NCBI RefSeq assembly: GCF_017876395.1 | Contig: NZ_JAGINX010000001.1 | Coordinates: 2,232,001 to 2,296,000 of the forward strand | Direction of reading: 5' to 3' | From: Nesterenkonia lacusekhoensis | GTDB lineage: Bacteria > Actinomycetota > Actinomycetes > Actinomycetales > Micrococcaceae | Length of the DNA: 64,000 nucleotides | Shown here: piece by piece, positions 18,067 to 26,793 of the stretch | How the letters are laid out: every line of letters begins with the position of its first letter | Position numbering within the stretch: position 1 is the first letter of the stretch | Made by a program: the position numbers and the translations under genes | The notes under the pieces: generated by a model | Told to the model about the DNA's origin: nothing | Databases searched by the model: none | Seen by the model: only the letters and a program-made list of their open reading frames with translations

Positions 18067-20181
18067 ATGGCTTCGCAACCCGAAGCACAGGTGAGGGACT
18101 GGTCCCTCACAGACGTATGGCGAGGTTTGAACAAACCGGTTTTCATACCCGCGGTCATCATCATCGTAGGCGGCCTCATCTTCGCCACATGGTTCGGCGC
18201 CGAGTACGGCGACGAGGCGTTCGAAACGCTGAACAGCACCATCGTTGATGGCATCGGCTGGTGGTACGTGCTCCTCGGGGCGGCCTTCGTCCTGTTCACC
18301 TTCTGGGCCGGCCTCTCCAAGGCGGGCAACATTCGGCTCGGCCGTGATGAAGAAAAGCCTGAGTTCTCCCTGGGGTCATGGTTCACCATGCTCTTCTCCG
18401 CAGGTATGGGCATCGGTCTGGTCTTCTGGGGCGTGGCTGAGCCCCTCTGGCACTTCGTGGCTCCGCCCGAGGTGACCGGCGACATCGGGTTCGACGAGGG
18501 CGGGGCGCTGATCAGCCCCACCCAGTCGGCCGCGATGGGCGATGCCATGGGGCAGACCATCTTCCATTGGGGCCTGCACGCCTGGGCCATGTATGTCGTC
18601 GTCGGTCTGGGCCTGGCCTACATGACCTATCGCCGGGGACGTCCGCTGTCGGTGCGCTGGCTGCTGGAGCCGATCTTCGGCCGCAAGCTCATCGAATCCT
18701 GGATCGGCCACGTCATCGACGTGGTCGCAATCGTCGGCACTGTCTTCGGCATCGTGACCTCACTGGGTCTCGGCACCCAGCAGATCGCCGGTGGCCTCGG
18801 CTTCATGGACTGGGCCGACCCGGACAATCCGGCCCTCCTGACGGTGCTGGTAGCAGTCATCATGGCGATCGCCACGATCTCGGTGGTCTCCGGAGTGAAC
18901 AAGGGCCTCAAGTGGCTTTCGAACTTCAACATGGTGATCGCCGCCCTGATGGCGTTCTTCGTGCTGATCGCCGGCCCGACTCTCTTCCTGCTGCAGTCCT
19001 TCGTGGGCAACGTCGGCGAGTACCTGGTGGCCTTCCCGCAGCTGCTCTTCGAGAGCGGCGCAGACTACGCCGGCGGAGACGGAGAGGGCCTCGGCAACGC
19101 ATGGTCAGCCGACTGGACCATCTACTACTGGGGCTGGTGGATGAGCTGGGCTCCCTTCGTGGGCATGTTCATCGCACGCATCTCACGTGGCCGAACCATC
19201 CGTGAGTTCGTCTTGGGAGTGCTGCTGGCACCTACCCTCATCGGCATCCTGTGGTTCTCCATCTTCGGCTCCGCCGGGATCTGGTACCAGATCACCGAGG
19301 GCAATATGCTCGTCTCCGACGGCGAGGGCGGCGAAACTGTCGGCAATGACGAGTCGCTCTTCCTGCTGCTGGAGAATCTGCCCCTGACCGAGATCATGGC
19401 TGTGGTGGCCCTCATGGTGATCACCATCTTCTTCATCACCTCCGGCGACTCCGGCTCTCTGGTGACCGACGTCCTCTCCTATGGCGGACGCACCGAAACC
19501 CCCAAACTGAGCCGAGTCTTCTGGACAGTGTTGATCGCTGTGACCGCCATCGTGCTGCTGGCTGCGGCCCAGGATCCGGCGGCGTCGCTGCGCGTGCTGC
19601 AGGTGGCTTCGATCTCCGCGGCCGCGCCCCTATCAGTGGTGTACCTTCTGGCGATGATCGCCCAGATCCGTCTCTACATCTACGAAGGCCGCACCGCCGC
19701 CCGCTATGTACGGGTGCGCCGCCACGCCACGAAGGCTGCCTTGGTCGACGTGGCGCGGGAGGAGGCCGGCACTGAGCAAGGCAGGGAAGTGGAGCGCAAC
19801 CTGCTCACTCTGCTGGGACGGCAGACCCGCTCACTGCGTGGCATGTTCGGCGGCACCTCGGCCACTTTGGCGGGCCTGCCCTCCGGGGCCGGCGTACGAA
19901 AGCAGGCCGAAGGCAAGGCGAACGACGACCTCGTCATCGCTGTGGAAGACGTCCCTGCCTATGCCACCACTGTGGATACAGAGTCCGGTGTCCTCAACTG
20001 GAACCGCGAGGACGGGTACCGTGACCCCCTGAGCGACGTCGGCTTCGAAACGCCGGAGTACGCGGAATCCTACGAAGGCTGGGCCCACGAGGCTGAAGAG
20101 TACTTCGACGAGACCGTCGCCACAGGGACCATCCCTGTGCTGGAGGGCGAGAACTCCCCGGAGGAGGGCACTGAGAAGTAA
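18067..20181 (+). CDS. BCCT-family betaine/choline/carnitine transporter
   Basis: Sodium-coupled compatible-solute transporter, 704 aa, with twelve predicted helices. BCCT signatures are clear: MGIGLVFWGVAEPLWHF in helix 3-4 and WGWWMSWAPFVGMFIARISR around helix 8, whose tryptophans form the trimethylammonium cage. A hydrophilic C-terminal tail of about 150 residues (from residue 550) may be an osmosensing or regulatory tail. GAGGAGG precedes ATG 18067. It is followed directly by a strong terminator. Confidence 0.93.
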   Translation: MASQPEAQVRDWSLTDVWRGLNKPVFIPAVIIIVGGLIFATWFGAEYGDEAFETLNSTIVDGIGWWYVLLGAAFVLFTFWAGLSKAGNIRLGRDEEKPEFSLGSWFTMLFSAGMGIGLVFWGVAEPLWHFVAPPEVTGDIGFDEGGALISPTQSAAMGDAMGQTIFHWGLHAWAMYVVVGLGLAYMTYRRGRPLSVRWLLEPIFGRKLIESWIGHVIDVVAIVGTVFGIVTSLGLGTQQIAGGLGFMDWADPDNPALLTVLVAVIMAIATISVVSGVNKGLKWLSNFNMVIAALMAFFVLIAGPTLFLLQSFVGNVGEYLVAFPQLLFESGADYAGGDGEGLGNAWSADWTIYYWGWWMSWAPFVGMFIARISRGRTIREFVLGVLLAPTLIGILWFSIFGSAGIWYQITEGNMLVSDGEGGETVGNDESLFLLLENLPLTEIMAVVALMVITIFFITSGDSGSLVTDVLSYGGRTETPKLSRVFWTVLIAVTAIVLLAAAQDPAASLRVLQVASISAAAPLSVVYLLAMIAQIRLYIYEGRTAARYVRVRRHATKAALVDVAREEAGTEQGREVERNLLTLLGRQTRSLRGMFGGTSATLAGLPSGAGVRKQAEGKANDDLVIAVEDVPAYATTVDTESGVLNWNREDGYRDPLSDVGFETPEYAESYEGWAHEAEEYFDETVATGTIPVLEGENSPEEGTEK

Positions 20182-20200
20182 GCCTCAGCTGCACCCATAG

Positions 20201-20237
20201 AAAAGTCCCGGCTGGCCATCGACCGGCCGGGACTTTT
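20201..20237 (+). terminator. Rho-independent terminator after the BCCT gene
   Basis: AAAAGTCCCGGC pairs with GCCGGGACTTTT. The T run at the end of the second arm makes it a canonical terminator, usable in both directions. Confidence 0.9.
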
Positions 20238-20319
20238 CTATGCCCTGGGACTGAAGCGGAACGCATCCGCCGCCGCCCTCAGGGCCGGGTGCTCAGCTGA
20301 ACGGCTGAGCGGCAGCCTC

Positions 20320-21147
20320 TCAGGGGTTGAAGCTGTCCGGGTGCATGCCGGTCCGTCCGTCACGCTCCAGAGCGGTGATGGCATCCACCTCGGCGTCGGA
20401 GAGCTCGAAGCCGAAGACGTCGAAGTTCGAGGCGATGCGCTCCGGGGTCACCGACTTGGGGAACAGGATCCGGCCCTGCTGCAGGTGCCAGCGGATGATG
20501 ACCTGTGCCGGGGAGACGCCGTGGGCCTCGGCGGCCTTGACGATGGGCTCATCGCCGAAGACTGCGCCCTGAGCCAGCGGGCTCCAGGCCTGGGTCTTGA
20601 TGCCGCGGGACTCGTTGGCCTCCTGGACCTGACGCTGCTGCAGCGCGGGGTGCAGCTCGATCTGGTTGATCGCCGGGGTCTTGGTGCCCACCTCGGCCAC
20701 CCGGTCCAGGTGGTGAGGCAGGAAGTTGGAGACGCCGATGCTGCGGGTCAGACCCTCAGCCTGCAGCTCCTCCAGGGCCTTCCAGGCTTCGAGGTACTTC
20801 TCGTCCTCCGGGGAGGGCCAGTGGATGAGGTAGAGGTCCACGTAGTCCAGGCCCAGCTTCTGCAGCGAGGTGCGCAGAGCCTCCTTGGTCTGGCCGGCCT
20901 TGAAGTCGCTCACCCACAGCTTGGTGGTGATGTAGAGCTCCTCGCGCGGGATGCCGGACTCCGCGATCGCGCGGCCCACGCCCTCCTCATTGCCGTAGAT
21001 GGCGGCGGTGTCGATGTGGCGGTAGCCCACCTTCAGCGCCTCGGCCACGACGTCCTGGGCCTCATCGGCCGGGACCTGCCACACACCGAAGCCCAGCTGC
21101 GGGATGGTGGTGCCGTCGTTGAGGGTGATCTCAGGTACTGCAGTCAT
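20320..21147 (-). CDS. Aldo/keto reductase (2,5-diketo-D-gluconate reductase-like)
   Basis: NADPH-dependent oxidoreductase, 275 aa, of the short bacterial AKR5 type. The catalytic tetrad is visible: Asp in HIDTAAIYG, Tyr in the same motif, Lys in ITTKLW and His in LIHWPSP. The cofactor-binding C-terminal part is IRWHLQQGRILFPKS. AGGAAAGG lies before the ATG. It stands alone; substrate not predictable. Confidence 0.9.
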   Translation of the reverse strand: MTAVPEITLNDGTTIPQLGFGVWQVPADEAQDVVAEALKVGYRHIDTAAIYGNEEGVGRAIAESGIPREELYITTKLWVSDFKAGQTKEALRTSLQKLGLDYVDLYLIHWPSPEDEKYLEAWKALEELQAEGLTRSIGVSNFLPHHLDRVAEVGTKTPAINQIELHPALQQRQVQEANESRGIKTQAWSPLAQGAVFGDEPIVKAAEAHGVSPAQVIIRWHLQQGRILFPKSVTPERIASNFDVFGFELSDAEVDAITALERDGRTGMHPDSFNP

Positions 21148-21260
21148 GGTGACCTTTCCTCAGATGTTCTGATGCGGGGCATCGATGCCGATGCCCCATT
21201 CCTTCCGAACCGGCGCACCCCCGAGCGCATTCCCAGACCCGGACGGTGCCGGCCGCGGCC

Positions 21261-22109
21261 CTAATCGCGCAGGCCCAGGCGCCGCCTCAGCTCCCGGGAA
21301 TGGCGGCGCGAGACCTCCACCCGGCTGCGCTGACGGTCGTTCATCACCAGCACCAGCGTCCCGCGGAAGTCCGGCACGAGTTCGCGCACATAGCGCAGGT
21401 TCACCAGATACGAACGGTGGACCCGGCAGAAGTGGCCCTGGAGCCGCCGTTCGAGCTCATTGAGCGAGAAGGAGACCAGCACCCGCTCATCGGCCAGCTT
21501 CAGCGAGGAGTAGCCGCGGGAGGCCGCGGCGTAGACGATGGAGCCCCCCTGGACCAGCACTGTGCGGCCGTCCTTCTGCACGGGGATGCGCACCAGCTGC
21601 GGTTCGGCCTGTCGCGGGGTCTGCGGCGGCGCCTCTCGGGTCAGCTGGCCCGGCCGTGCACCCGCGTCCTGCCCGGAGGTCTGATCCTGGGCCTGATCGG
21701 CTGCGGCCTCAGCCGCCGGCCGGTCTGGCCCGAAACCGAGAGCTCGCTCGACGGCACGGCGGAAGCGTTCGGCGTCGAAGGGTTTGACCAGGTAGTCCGT
21801 GGCTGCCAGGTCGAAGGCGTCCACGGCGTGGTCCGGGTAGGCGGTGGTGAAGATGATCTGTGGGCGGCGGGCCTGATCCCTGAGCTCACGGGCCACGTCC
21901 AGGCCGGTCAGCCCCGGCATCCGGATGTCCAGGAAGACCAGGTCGTAGTCCAAGGACGTCAGCAGCAGCAGCGCCTCCTCCCCGTTGGTGGCCTCACCGA
22001 CCACCTGAACCGGTCCGGCGCCGTCGAGATCTCCCAGCCCTTCGATCAGGAAACGAAGCTCCTCCCGGGCGGGAGCTTCGTCGTCGACGATGAGGGCGCG
22101 GGGCTGCAT
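21261..22109 (-). CDS. LytTR-type response regulator
   Basis: Cytoplasmic response regulator, 282 aa. Residues 1-120 are a receiver domain (VDDEAPARE acidic pair, phospho-acceptor Asp in DLVFLDIRMPG, Lys in YLVKPFDAERF). A Gln/Ala/Pro-rich linker follows, then a C-terminal LytTR DNA-binding domain (about 180-282; HRSYLVNLRYVREL). ATG 22109 puts the receiver at the N terminus. It lies downstream of the LytS-like kinase, with a palindromic repeat between them, so the pair forms a two-component system likely to control the neighbouring symporters. Confidence 0.92.
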   Translation of the reverse strand: MQPRALIVDDEAPAREELRFLIEGLGDLDGAGPVQVVGEATNGEEALLLLTSLDYDLVFLDIRMPGLTGLDVARELRDQARRPQIIFTTAYPDHAVDAFDLAATDYLVKPFDAERFRRAVERALGFGPDRPAAEAAADQAQDQTSGQDAGARPGQLTREAPPQTPRQAEPQLVRIPVQKDGRTVLVQGGSIVYAAASRGYSSLKLADERVLVSFSLNELERRLQGHFCRVHRSYLVNLRYVRELVPDFRGTLVLVMNDRQRSRVEVSRRHSRELRRRLGLRD

Positions 22110-22136
22110 GCGGCCAGTATATGTGCTCCCCGCCAC

Positions 22137-22211
22137 AGGATTGCGCCGGGGTTTCGGCCCTTGTGACCGGAATTCCGGCTTCATAAGGGCCGAAACCCCG
22201 CTCGAATCGCA
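22137..22211. repeat. Intergenic palindromic repeat, copy 1
   Basis: An imperfect long hairpin with arms like GGGGTTTCGGCCCTT and AAGGGCCGAAACCCCGCTCG, sitting between the kinase and response regulator genes. A second copy is at 28489-28560. Confidence 0.85.
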
Positions 22212-22224
22212 GGAGGCGGCCGGG

Positions 22225-23625
22225 TCAGCGCAGCGGGATGCTCAGGTCGACCACTGTGCCTCCGGCCTTCGGCGCCGTGATGCTCAGGTCATACCGGTCT
22301 CCGAAGAGCACATCCAGCCGCTCGGTGATGTTCTTCAGCCCCACGCCGGCGTGGCTCCCGTCCTCCCCGCCTCCGGCGAGCACGGCATCACCCTCGGCCG
22401 CGGAGTCCGGCAGCCTCTGCGCCTCCTCGGCCGCGGGCTGGCCCTCCCCCATCAGCCGGTTCAGCACGTCAGCGTCCATCCCGACGCCGTCGTCGCTGAC
22501 CCGCAGGGAGACCATCCGGGTCAGCGGATCCAGCCGGGCACGCAGCCGCACCGTCCCGCCTTCCTTCTTCCGGGCCACCCCGTGCTTGACCGCGTTCTCC
22601 ACCAGCGGCTGGAGCACCAGCACGGGCACTCGAGAGGTGAGGACCTGAGGGTCGATGTCATAGCGGATCTGCAAGCGGTCGCCGAACCGCGCCTGCTCCA
22701 GAGACAGATAGGTCCGTACGAAGAAGTACTCCTGGGCGAACTCCGCGAAGTGCCCCTCCTGCCGAACCGTGTAGCGGAAGAACTCACTGAGCCGCAGCAG
22801 CAGCTCGCGGGCCTCCTCAGGGCGGGTGCGCGCCTTGGAAGCGATGGTGTTGAGGATGTTGAACAGGAAATGTGGATTGATCTGGGCCCGCAGCGCATCC
22901 AGCCGAGCGCTGGCCGCCAGCCGACGCTCCCGGTCCAGCTCCGCCAACTCCAGGTGCAGAGAGAGCATATTGGCCATGTCCTCGACCAGGCGCTTGGGCG
23001 GGATACGGGTCCCGTCCTGGAAGACCCCCAGCGAGCCGATCACCCGCGTCCCGATCCGCAGCGGCGCGATCACCGCCGACTGGATCTCACATCCGGGCTC
23101 GCGGCAGCCCACGCCGGCGGGGTCGTTGACCACCACAGTCCTGCCCTTGCCCATGGCTCGCTGAGCGGAACGGGTCTGCAGAGCACCGCCGTCACGGTGG
23201 TGCTCGGAGCCGGGGCCCACGAAGGCCAGGATGTTCTCCCGGTCCGTGATGGTGACCGCGTCCCCGGAGAGCATGGGGCGCAGGAGCTCGCAGGTGCGGC
23301 GGGCGGCGTCGGGCGTCAGTCCGGCGCGCAGCGGGACGGAACGTCCGGCGGCGGCCAGGTCGCGCACGCTGCGTTCGGGGTCGTCCCAGCGGTCACCGCT
23401 GCGCTGTACTCCGCCCAGGCGAGCCGAACGCCCGCCGCGGGGGCCGCGGAGCGCCGAGGGGTAGCCCAGCACCACGCCCACAGTGAGCGCCACCCCGATC
23501 CCCAATGTGGGCAGCACCGGAAGCGCCGGGCTGACCAGCAGCTGGGTGATCAGGTACAGCACCGACCAGATGAGCACCACGACGCCGGCCAGGGTCAGGC
23601 TTCCGCGGATCCCGCCAGTGGTCAT
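22225..23625 (-). CDS. LytS/YehU-type sensor histidine kinase
   Basis: Membrane sensor kinase, 466 aa. Two N-terminal hydrophobic helices (about residues 8-58) precede a GAF-like sensor domain with a Cys pair (GVGCREPGCEIQ). The His_kinase motif AQINPHFLFNILNT carries the phospho-acceptor His. ATP-binding boxes follow (LVENAVKHG, DDGVGM, GVGLKNITERL). Start ATG 23625 has GGAAGGGGAAG upstream and overlaps the symporter stop as ATGA. The close link to the symporter suggests it senses the transported solute or its metabolic product, as in the BtsS/YpdA kinases. Confidence 0.92.
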   Translation of the reverse strand: MTTGGIRGSLTLAGVVVLIWSVLYLITQLLVSPALPVLPTLGIGVALTVGVVLGYPSALRGPRGGRSARLGGVQRSGDRWDDPERSVRDLAAAGRSVPLRAGLTPDAARRTCELLRPMLSGDAVTITDRENILAFVGPGSEHHRDGGALQTRSAQRAMGKGRTVVVNDPAGVGCREPGCEIQSAVIAPLRIGTRVIGSLGVFQDGTRIPPKRLVEDMANMLSLHLELAELDRERRLAASARLDALRAQINPHFLFNILNTIASKARTRPEEARELLLRLSEFFRYTVRQEGHFAEFAQEYFFVRTYLSLEQARFGDRLQIRYDIDPQVLTSRVPVLVLQPLVENAVKHGVARKKEGGTVRLRARLDPLTRMVSLRVSDDGVGMDADVLNRLMGEGQPAAEEAQRLPDSAAEGDAVLAGGGEDGSHAGVGLKNITERLDVLFGDRYDLSITAPKAGGTVVDLSIPLR

Positions 23626-25223
23626 GACTTCCCCTTCCTCCTGACCATCATCCTCGCCAGCCGTTCGGCCTGACGATCCGCAGCCGTGCCGTGCATGCGC
23701 ACCCACGCCTCACGCGTGCTCCGCGGCCCGGCGGTTCTTCGCGAGACCATCACAGTGACCAGCACTGCCGCCGGGGCCGCCACCAGTGTGGGAGCGGCCA
23801 ACAGGTCCCGCAGCGAGGAGGGCTCTATGAAACCGGCGGTGACGAACATGGCCACCGCCGCTCCTCCCCCGGTGAGCATCCCGGCCAGGGCGCCGGCGGC
23901 CGTGGTCCGGTGCCACCAGATGGAGAGCACCACCACCGGCGTCAGTGCGGAGCCGGCCACGGCGAAGGCCCAGGTGACCATCGTGGCCACCAATGATGGA
24001 GATGCCGGGGTGAACGTCTCCGGACGCAGCAGCACCGCGAGCCCGGCGGCCAGCCCGGCGGCGATCAGAGTGGTCAGCCGCCCGGCGCGGACCGCCTGCT
24101 TCTGAGTGGCTTTGGGGTTGATGTGGCGCTCATAGACGTCGTGACCCCAGGTTGCTGCAGAGGCCAGCAGCAGCCCGGCCACGGTGGACATGGCTGCGAT
24201 CAGCGCCGCCGCTGCCACCAGACCCAGCCCCGCTTCTTCTCCGTAGATCCGTCCCAGGACCGGCAGAGCGTGTTCGGGCACGCGCAGCACTCCGTCCACG
24301 GTCAGCTCCTCGAGCCACGGGTGCTCGGCCACGGAGCGCGGGATGACGTCCCGGGCGGCGGTGCCCATCATGACGGCCAGGGCGTAGAAGGCACCGGTCA
24401 GCATCAGCACCCAGAGTGTGGTGGTCCGGGCAGCCCGGCCGGTGGGTGAGGTGAAGTACCGGTTCATCACGTGGGGCAGCCCGGCGGTCCCCATGGCCAG
24501 GGTGATCACCAGAGCCACCTGGCCCAGGTGTCCGTAGCGGGCCCCGGGCTCACCGAATATGACCGGGTCCTCAGTGTGGACGGGGATCTCGTCACCGTAG
24601 CGGAAGCCGTCGGCGGTGACCATGACGGCCAGCCACAGCAGTGCGGCGAAGAGGAGCAGGAACTGCACTGCTTGGTTCCAGGTGGTCCCGCGCATCCCGC
24701 CGAAGGCCACGACCACAGCGATCACCGCAGTGGAGATCAGGACGCCGGTCGCGTAGGGGCTCAGCCCGAAGAGCCCGTGGCCGACCAGCAGCTCCCAGGT
24801 GATGCCTCCGCCCACCGACTGCGGGACCAGGTAGCAGAGGATCACCACCTGAACCACGCCGACGGAGGTCAGGCGCACCCGGTCCGATTCCAGTCGGCGG
24901 CCCAGAAAGTCGGCCAGGGAGAACTCGCCGAAGCGCCGCAGCGGGGCGGCCACGAACAGCAGCACCGGCACGAACCCTGCGGCGAACCCGACGGCATACC
25001 AGGCCCCGTCCAGTCCGGAGACGTACACCGCGGCGGCCACCCCCAAGAAGGAGGCGGCCGAGAGATAGTCCCCGCAGATGGCCCAGGAGTTGGTGATCAC
25101 CCCCACGCGCTGACCGGCCAGGTAGAAGTCCACCGTGGAGGAGTTCCGCGGCCTGGTGATCAGCGAGACGCCCAGAACCACCACGAAGACGGCGAGCAGG
25201 GTGATGACGGCCGCCGAGCTCAC
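23622..25223 (-). CDS. Sodium:solute symporter (ActP/MctC-like)
   Basis: SSS-family transporter of 533 aa with about 13 helices. Typical features are the N-terminal STVDFYLAGQRVGVITNSWAI block, GDYLSAASFLG (sodium-site region) and GTAGLPHVMNRYF. Closest in style to acetate/monocarboxylate carriers such as ActP or MctC; the real substrate is not determined. It overlaps the preceding small membrane protein (ATGA at 25220-25223) and the following kinase (ATGA), so the three are translationally coupled. Confidence 0.9.
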   Translation of the reverse strand: MSSAAVITLLAVFVVVLGVSLITRPRNSSTVDFYLAGQRVGVITNSWAICGDYLSAASFLGVAAAVYVSGLDGAWYAVGFAAGFVPVLLFVAAPLRRFGEFSLADFLGRRLESDRVRLTSVGVVQVVILCYLVPQSVGGGITWELLVGHGLFGLSPYATGVLISTAVIAVVVAFGGMRGTTWNQAVQFLLLFAALLWLAVMVTADGFRYGDEIPVHTEDPVIFGEPGARYGHLGQVALVITLAMGTAGLPHVMNRYFTSPTGRAARTTTLWVLMLTGAFYALAVMMGTAARDVIPRSVAEHPWLEELTVDGVLRVPEHALPVLGRIYGEEAGLGLVAAAALIAAMSTVAGLLLASAATWGHDVYERHINPKATQKQAVRAGRLTTLIAAGLAAGLAVLLRPETFTPASPSLVATMVTWAFAVAGSALTPVVVLSIWWHRTTAAGALAGMLTGGGAAVAMFVTAGFIEPSSLRDLLAAPTLVAAPAAVLVTVMVSRRTAGPRSTREAWVRMHGTAADRQAERLARMMVRRKGKS

Positions 25224-25660
25224 AGCCGCCCCGGGTCCTGGTCAGTCCAATAAGGGTCAGCACTATCAGGGCCAACGCTGTCAGGGTGAGCACTGTCGGA
25301 GTCAGCGCTGCTGGAAGCGAAAGGGTCGGCGTCGGGATCTGCGCCGAAGTGCTCCAGCTCCTCCTGCTCGGAGCCGGTGCCGCCCAGCATCCGCGCTTCC
25401 ACTGAGCTGCTCAGCGTGGCCGCGGCCACCCCGATCACGACGAAGACCACGTAGAGCCCGACGGCGGCGGCCAGGAAGGCGGGGCTGAGCTCACCCAGCA
25501 GCCGGGATTCGGTCCACCAGTCCACGGTCATGGTGAGCACCGGGAAGGCGGCCACCACGGCGAGGAAGACGATGAAATAGGTGACGGCCACGCGCCGCAG
25601 GGTCCGGAAGGCGGCGTCGACCTCGGCAGGAGTGTCCTGGACCTCCGGTTCAGCTCTCAC
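25220..25660 (-). CDS. Small membrane protein paired with the symporter
   Basis: Protein of 146 aa with two hydrophobic helices (YFIVFLAVVAAFPVLTM and AAVGLYVVFVVIGVAAATL) and an acidic Ser/Asp-rich C-terminal tail. Position and layout match the DUF485/DUF4212-like accessory subunits found before ActP-type symporters, although I do not see a strong family motif. It is the first gene of the coupled unit with the symporter and kinase. Confidence 0.75.
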   Translation of the reverse strand: MRAEPEVQDTPAEVDAAFRTLRRVAVTYFIVFLAVVAAFPVLTMTVDWWTESRLLGELSPAFLAAAVGLYVVFVVIGVAAATLSSSVEARMLGGTGSEQEELEHFGADPDADPFASSSADSDSAHPDSVGPDSADPYWTDQDPGRL

Positions 25661-25675
25661 GCGGCACGGAGCGGA

Positions 25676-26194
25676 TCAGCGCTTGGCAGCAGGGGCCGCC
25701 CAGCCGCGGTACATCTTCAGCGCGGCGCAGATGAGGATGACGGCTCCGCCTCCGGCGAGCACCAGGCCCATTCCGGGCAGGAAGCTTCCCCAGGCCGTCT
25801 CGAGCGAGGCGGCGATGATGTTCCAGATCTGGAGCAACACGATGGCCGCCACCACCACGCCGGGGACTGCGGCATGGCCGATCGCCAGGCCGCGCCGCGG
25901 GATGAAGGCTCCGGCGAAGGCCAGGCAGCCCACGGCCAGGGTGAGCACGCCGGGGCCGTCGGTGCCGCGGAGCACAAAGCTCTCGCCGACGATCTCCTGG
26001 GTCAGCGTCACATAGACCCAGGGCAGGAAGGCGGAGAAGATCATCATCATGCCGGCGATCATCATCGCCCAGCTGCCGGGGTGGAAGATCCCGAAGCCGT
26101 TGGTCCGGCCGGCCTTCAGCCGGGCGGCCACACCGGAGAGACCCTTGTCCTCCGCTGCGCTCTTCATCTGAGTCGCGCTCTTCACCTGAGTCAT
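25676..26194 (-). CDS. Conserved membrane protein
   Basis: About 172 aa with four hydrophobic helices (WAMMIAGMMMIFSAFLPWVYV, GVLTLAVGCLAFAGAFI, GVVVAAIVLLQIW and LVLAGGGAVILICAAL). The N terminus is soluble. I see no family motif that gives a function. It ends 15 bases before the small symporter-linked gene on the same strand and may lead that operon. Confidence 0.75.
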   Translation of the reverse strand: MTQVKSATQMKSAAEDKGLSGVAARLKAGRTNGFGIFHPGSWAMMIAGMMMIFSAFLPWVYVTLTQEIVGESFVLRGTDGPGVLTLAVGCLAFAGAFIPRRGLAIGHAAVPGVVVAAIVLLQIWNIIAASLETAWGSFLPGMGLVLAGGGAVILICAALKMYRGWAAPAAKR

Positions 26195-26469
26195 GCCCTC
26201 CATTCTAGGGTGACGGCCATCACAGTCACCTGCGGAACCGGACTTCCTGCGCCGAACGGCACCGCTACGCCGCCGAGCGGTCGCACAGGGGCCGCGAGCG
26301 GTCCATGCTGGCCACCGGTACCGCTGGTGGACCCCAGGGCGCCGCTCGACAGATCACCGGCGCCGTTGGGGCACGTCGGCTTGTCTTGTGAGGTGAATCA
26401 CAGTTGTCTGAACTCAGATCCCTGGCGCGTACGGCGCGGGGGCGCAAGCACTGAGCAAAGGAGCCTCAC

Positions 26470-26793
26470 ATGTCTGATGTGACATATGAGAACGGAGGGG
26501 GCGCTCCTCCGAGCGAGGATTGGCGTCGTCGCTACTGGAAGAAGAATGTGCGCCTGCTGGTGGTGCTGCTGGCCGTCTGGGCCACCGTCTCCCTCGGGTT
26601 CGGCGTGTTGCTGGTGGAGCCGCTGAACAACATCGTGATCCTCGGCTTCCCCCTGGGTCTGTGGTTTGCCCAGCAGGGTGCCATCTACACCTTCGTGCTC
26701 CTGATCCTCATCTACGCACTGTGGATGGATCGGATCGACAAGGAGTTCGGCGTCGAGGAGCGTCCGGCGGGCGCAGAGGGTGGTGACTCCTGA
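26470..26793 (+). CDS. DUF4212 symporter small subunit
   Basis: Membrane protein of 107 aa with two helices. The DUF4212 pattern RYWKKNVRLLVVLLAVW and PLGLWFAQQGAIYTFVLLIL is clear. This family is the small partner of VC_2705-type sodium/solute symporters, which follows here with a one-base overlap (TGATG). AAAGGAG precedes the ATG. The divergent partner at 26194 starts 275 bases away, so the regulatory region for both units lies between. Confidence 0.93.
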   Translation: MSDVTYENGGGAPPSEDWRRRYWKKNVRLLVVLLAVWATVSLGFGVLLVEPLNNIVILGFPLGLWFAQQGAIYTFVLLILIYALWMDRIDKEFGVEERPAGAEGGDS